Positions 3,269 to 6,007 of a DNA stretch of 6,007 nt are shown here, piece after piece. Position numbers and translations under genes: made by a program. Numbering within the stretch: position 1 is the stretch's first letter; the number at the start of each line of letters is the position of its first letter. Location: contig JANRKH010000025.1 in assembly GCA_033763595.1 (NCBI GenBank), positions 1-6,007 of the forward strand, given 5' to 3'. The notes beneath the pieces are model-generated. The model was not told the DNA's origin and did not search any database. It saw only the letters and a program-made list of their open reading frames with translations. The DNA is from JANRKH01 sp033763595 (GTDB lineage Bacteria; Pseudomonadota; Alphaproteobacteria; Rickettsiales; Rickettsiaceae).

Positions 3269-6007
3269 ATGACCAAAGAGAAAACAACCTTAGACGAGGA
3301 AGGCTCCAGAGCCAATAAAGAAAAAATGGAAAAAAAATCAAAGCCAAAAGCTGTAGATGATCAAAGATTAGAGAGAATTTATTCCGAATTATTTGGATCC
3401 CTAGAAGAAGAGCATGGTGATAAAATATCAAAAAAAGCGGGAATATTATCTTCATTATTCTCGCGCAAAATTAATGCAGGAATATCATCTTCATTATCAA
3501 CAAAAAGCCTTCCTAAAAAATCAAAACCAAAAGCTGTAGATGATCAAAGATTAGAGAAAATTTATTCCGAATTATTTGGATCCCTAGAAAAAGAACATGA
3601 TGATAAAATATCAAAAAAAGCGGGAATATTATCTTCATTATCCTCGCACAAACTTCATGCAGGAATATCATCTTCATTATCAACAAAAAGCCTTCCTAAG
3701 TCATCAGAGGTTTTAAAGTATATTAGAAGAACTCATTTATTTGATCAGTATATTGATCTATCTATATCAGATGCTGATTTTTTCATGTCAAACTACAACC
3801 AAGATAATAAGCCAAATGCACTATCTAGATTGGAGGAAGCAATAATAGATTTCCTAGATTCAGAGATTAGGCTAAAACCTGACAATCCAGAAGCGTGGTA
3901 CAACAAAGGCAATGGTCTATATCTTCTATCAAAGCATGATGAAGCTATTAACGCCTATGATGAAGCAACCCGGCTAAAACCAGATTTTGTAGAAGCATAT
4001 ACTAATAAAGGCAATGCACTAAGGACTATTTCTAAATATACTGAAGCAATTGAGAGCTACAATCAAGCAATAAGATTCGATGATAAATATATACTTGCAT
4101 ACTTAAACAAAGCAAGAGTAATAAGAGATATGCAGAGGGCATTGCTAACAGAAAATATAGAAGTAACACAAGCTCAAGAAACAGAGATATTAGATTGTTT
4201 AAATAATGTGCATAGAATTTCACAGGACGTACACTTATTTAATTCCATTAAATTATCTATGGGAAATATTCTCTTTGCGCATACTATGCTTTTTGAGAGA
4301 GATAAATTACTTTCGAAGCTCAGAGACCAAGACGCGGAGGTAAATGAGCTAAAAAAAAGAGGTATTGACACTATAGAAACTGATAAAGAGTTTAGTGGCA
4401 AAGATCAAGAGGAAGTCGCAGATTATGCTGAAGAAGCAACAACTGAAGCAGATGAGTCAGTGTTTCTTATAAGAGAGAGAAGCTCATCAAGAGCTTCTTC
4501 GACGGTCTTGCCATTACAAGAAGATTCGTCGTTTCTTTTTTCATTACAAGAGGAGTTTGGTAAGTATTTTGCGCAATTTACAGGCAACGTTTTAAAGGAC
4601 ATTGAAAATATAAGAATATCAGTAAAAAAACATGAACTTAGCCAGTATCAAATACCAACTATACTAGAAGATGCAACAGATCTAGAATTAAAGATAGATG
4701 AACAAGCTGAAATGTCAGCAGAGGCTGCAATGAAAGTTTCAGATGAAATGTCAACCGTAGTACCAGTTGATTATATTCCAAACCTAGATCATAATACTCC
4801 TTATGTAAAACCAGTAAAGAAGGAGCAACAAAATATGAAAGACGTAAGAGAAAAACTATTAAAAAAAGCACAAGAAACTCTAGAGGAAATATATAATACT
4901 ATAGGATGGGGAAAAACTTATGAATCAAAAAAACCAGCAGCAATTACAGAAGAACGAATACTACAACAAATAGAAGAAGAAGCATCTACCTTCGGAGAAG
5001 AATATAGAGAACTATATAAGGATATCATCAGTAAAATAAGAGACTTACAGCAAAAAGAATTACCAGATACAATAACAACTACCCTTGAGACTAAAGATAG
5101 AACTAGTAATCCAAGTACTACTACTAATACTACAACTAATACAAAGATCAAAAAAAACAAGACCTTTGAAGCTGAGTTTAAAGAGATACTAGGTAAGCTC
5201 TCAGCTCTACATAAATCATATAGAGATGATTTAAACATAGAAGATGAAACCACCAGGGGCGCATATGAGAATAAGAACAAGTTACTTGCAAGAATATCTA
5301 ATGAGATAGGCAATATCTATTGTAAGGTGAATAGATTAGAAAATGGATCAATAGCTTATGTAAATGCAACAGAACTTGATACTAGTTACAAGAATGCTTA
5401 TGTAAATGCAATTACTACATATTTCATACAAGGATTTAGTCTAAGGCTTCTTGCTATCTCTAAAGAACTCGTAAAGATAAATCCCCCACTAAACAGATCT
5501 TTTGCTTATTTACTTTCTAGCATTACTTTAAAAGAGATAGGACATGAAACAAAGGCAAAGAATGTTTTAAAGAAATTCCTAGAATCTATTGAGATAGAAG
5601 AAGGAATAGAAGAAGGAATAGAAGAAGAAACAACAAAAACAACAGAAGAAGTAGAAAAACTAACCAAGGAGACATCAGAAAAACTATCATTAGATCTATC
5701 AGTAGATCAATCCATAAATACGTTAGTAGATCAATCAATAAGCACATCAGTAATCTATTCATCAATAAATCCACCTACAACACAGTCAGTAAACCAGTCG
5801 TCAGAAGAGGAAGCGCATATAGAGACTTCACTAGAAGATTCAATTTTTACAGAATTAATTACTTTAGTTAGAGACGGTATTTTATCAAATATAGTACAAG
5901 ACTTGCAGTTAGATGAAGTAAAGAGACTCCGTGGAGTGCGAACAGAACATTTCAAAGAAGATAAAATAAATAGATCAGAAGTTCATAAATATTACCAAAA
6001 AATACTA
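3269..6007 (+). CDS. Large TPR-repeat protein, 3' end outside window (partial)
   Basis: The frame stays open for 913 codons to the window edge, so the protein is longer than that. It is hydrophilic, rich in E, K, S and T, with only two Cys and two Trp, no signal peptide and no membrane segment. In order it has a basic N-terminus; two near-identical 61-residue units (22-82, 83-143); two clear tetratricopeptide repeats (about 207-240 and 241-274, with the pattern W/Y-NKGN-L...A...Y..A..L.P); flanking half repeats (184-206, 275-288); a coiled-coil-like stretch at 342-364; a Ser-rich acidic linker near 400-435; another helical charged stretch at 517-545; a Thr/Asn-rich linker (612-625); a TPR-like helix pair at 740-774; and low-complexity IEEG and VDQSI repeats (776-824). 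TPR domains bind other proteins. I do not recognise the whole protein and assign no partner. Such TPR proteins in intracellular Rickettsiales are often discussed as host-interaction candidates; that is inference here. A strong Shine-Dalgarno sequence supports the start. Confidence 0.9.
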   Translation, partial: MTKEKTTLDEEGSRANKEKMEKKSKPKAVDDQRLERIYSELFGSLEEEHGDKISKKAGILSSLFSRKINAGISSSLSTKSLPKKSKPKAVDDQRLEKIYSELFGSLEKEHDDKISKKAGILSSLSSHKLHAGISSSLSTKSLPKSSEVLKYIRRTHLFDQYIDLSISDADFFMSNYNQDNKPNALSRLEEAIIDFLDSEIRLKPDNPEAWYNKGNGLYLLSKHDEAINAYDEATRLKPDFVEAYTNKGNALRTISKYTEAIESYNQAIRFDDKYILAYLNKARVIRDMQRALLTENIEVTQAQETEILDCLNNVHRISQDVHLFNSIKLSMGNILFAHTMLFERDKLLSKLRDQDAEVNELKKRGIDTIETDKEFSGKDQEEVADYAEEATTEADESVFLIRERSSSRASSTVLPLQEDSSFLFSLQEEFGKYFAQFTGNVLKDIENIRISVKKHELSQYQIPTILEDATDLELKIDEQAEMSAEAAMKVSDEMSTVVPVDYIPNLDHNTPYVKPVKKEQQNMKDVREKLLKKAQETLEEIYNTIGWGKTYESKKPAAITEERILQQIEEEASTFGEEYRELYKDIISKIRDLQQKELPDTITTTLETKDRTSNPSTTTNTTTNTKIKKNKTFEAEFKEILGKLSALHKSYRDDLNIEDETTRGAYENKNKLLARISNEIGNIYCKVNRLENGSIAYVNATELDTSYKNAYVNAITTYFIQGFSLRLLAISKELVKINPPLNRSFAYLLSSITLKEIGHETKAKNVLKKFLESIEIEEGIEEGIEEETTKTTEEVEKLTKETSEKLSLDLSVDQSINTLVDQSISTSVIYSSINPPTTQSVNQSSEEEAHIETSLEDSIFTELITLVRDGILSNIVQDLQLDEVKRLRGVRTEHFKEDKINRSEVHKYYQKIL
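3332..3697 (+). repeat. In-frame 183-bp tandem duplication in the TPR gene
   Basis: Unit 1 (3332-3514) and unit 2 (3515-3697) differ at only 9 of 183 bases by my count (about 95% identity) with no gap. They encode residues 22-82 and 83-143, each starting KKSKPKAVDDQRLE and ending STKSLP, with 7 of 61 residues changed. Seven of the nine changes alter the protein, and six are G in unit 1 against A in unit 2. This indicates a recent duplication drifting with little constraint. The unit includes an amphipathic-looking segment, RIYSELFGSLEEE, and a Ser-rich tail. Confidence 0.95.
4478..4498 (+). repeat. Intragenic hairpin in the TPR gene
   Basis: AGAAGCTC (4478-4485) pairs exactly with GAGCTTCT (4491-4498) around the loop ATCAA, inside the segment coding for the Ser-rich linker. 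No T run follows, so it is not a terminator. It may be incidental to Ser and Arg codon repetition. Confidence 0.5.
5594..5629 (+). repeat. 12-bp tandem repeats encoding IEEG
   Basis: Three tandem units of ATAGAAGAAGGA lie at 5594-5605, 5606-5617 and 5618-5629, the last with one G to A change. They encode IEEG, IEEG, IEEE (residues 776-787). The repeat keeps frame and forms an acidic linker, a typical slippage-prone array. Confidence 0.9.
5702..5749 (+). repeat. 24-bp degenerate tandem repeats encoding VDQSI
   Basis: Two 24-base units (5702-5725, 5726-5749) both start GTAGATCAATC and encode VDQSINTL and VDQSISTS (residues 812-827). They extend the low-complexity linker that begins with the IEEG repeats and are more diverged than those. 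Confidence 0.75.

Noticed and set aside
4904..4918. GWGKT in the TPR protein, suggestive of a nucleotide-binding P-loop
   Set aside because: A Walker A motif needs G, four residues, then GK[ST]. The residue at the first Gly position is not Gly, and there is no hydrophobic strand before it.
3267..5955. Several minus-strand reading frames of 62-131 codons antisense to the TPR gene
   Set aside because: Their products are Leu/Ser/Phe-rich, as expected for the complement of Lys/Glu/Ser-rich coding sequence, and none has a recognisable domain. The + strand frame is uninterrupted for 913 codons with a strong ribosome binding site.

Overview
The window looks like a piece of an AT-rich alphaproteobacterial chromosome, most likely from the Rickettsiales (Rickettsiaceae or a relative). 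The evidence is the 23S and 5S rRNA sequences, which read like Rickettsia-type genes, a Rickettsia-like metal-binding KdsA, very AT-rich spacers, and short palindromic elements similar in flavour to Rickettsia palindromic elements. The species cannot be fixed from the sequence alone.

Layout, left to right. Bases 1 to about 293 are the 3' end of a 23S rRNA gene, including the sarcin-ricin loop. An unusually long, AT-rich spacer of about 535 bases follows, with two clean palindromes. Then comes a 5S rRNA gene (831-948), enclosed by a near-perfect AT-rich processing stalk and followed by a weak terminator-like T run. After about 250 bases with no gene there is a divergent palindromic element (1248-1396). 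Its right end supplies a consensus -10 hexamer just upstream of kdsA (1421-2254), which makes the KDO-8-phosphate needed for LPS. The next 1 kb (2255-3268) has no credible gene but holds three more copies of the same element family (2375-2479, 2644-2762 in the opposite orientation, 3066-3174), a possible promoter and a good rho-independent terminator. From 3269 a very large open reading frame runs off the right edge (at least 913 codons). It encodes a hydrophilic protein with TPR repeats, coiled-coil stretches and a recently duplicated 61-residue N-terminal unit.

The rRNA genes, kdsA and the TPR gene do not look like one operon: each has its own signals and they are separated by element-rich DNA. 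The most notable points are the element family (four copies within about 1.9 kb), one copy of which appears to provide the kdsA promoter, and the large, repeat-evolving TPR protein. The protein is of a kind often considered as host-interaction factors in intracellular Rickettsiales, but nothing in the window proves that role.
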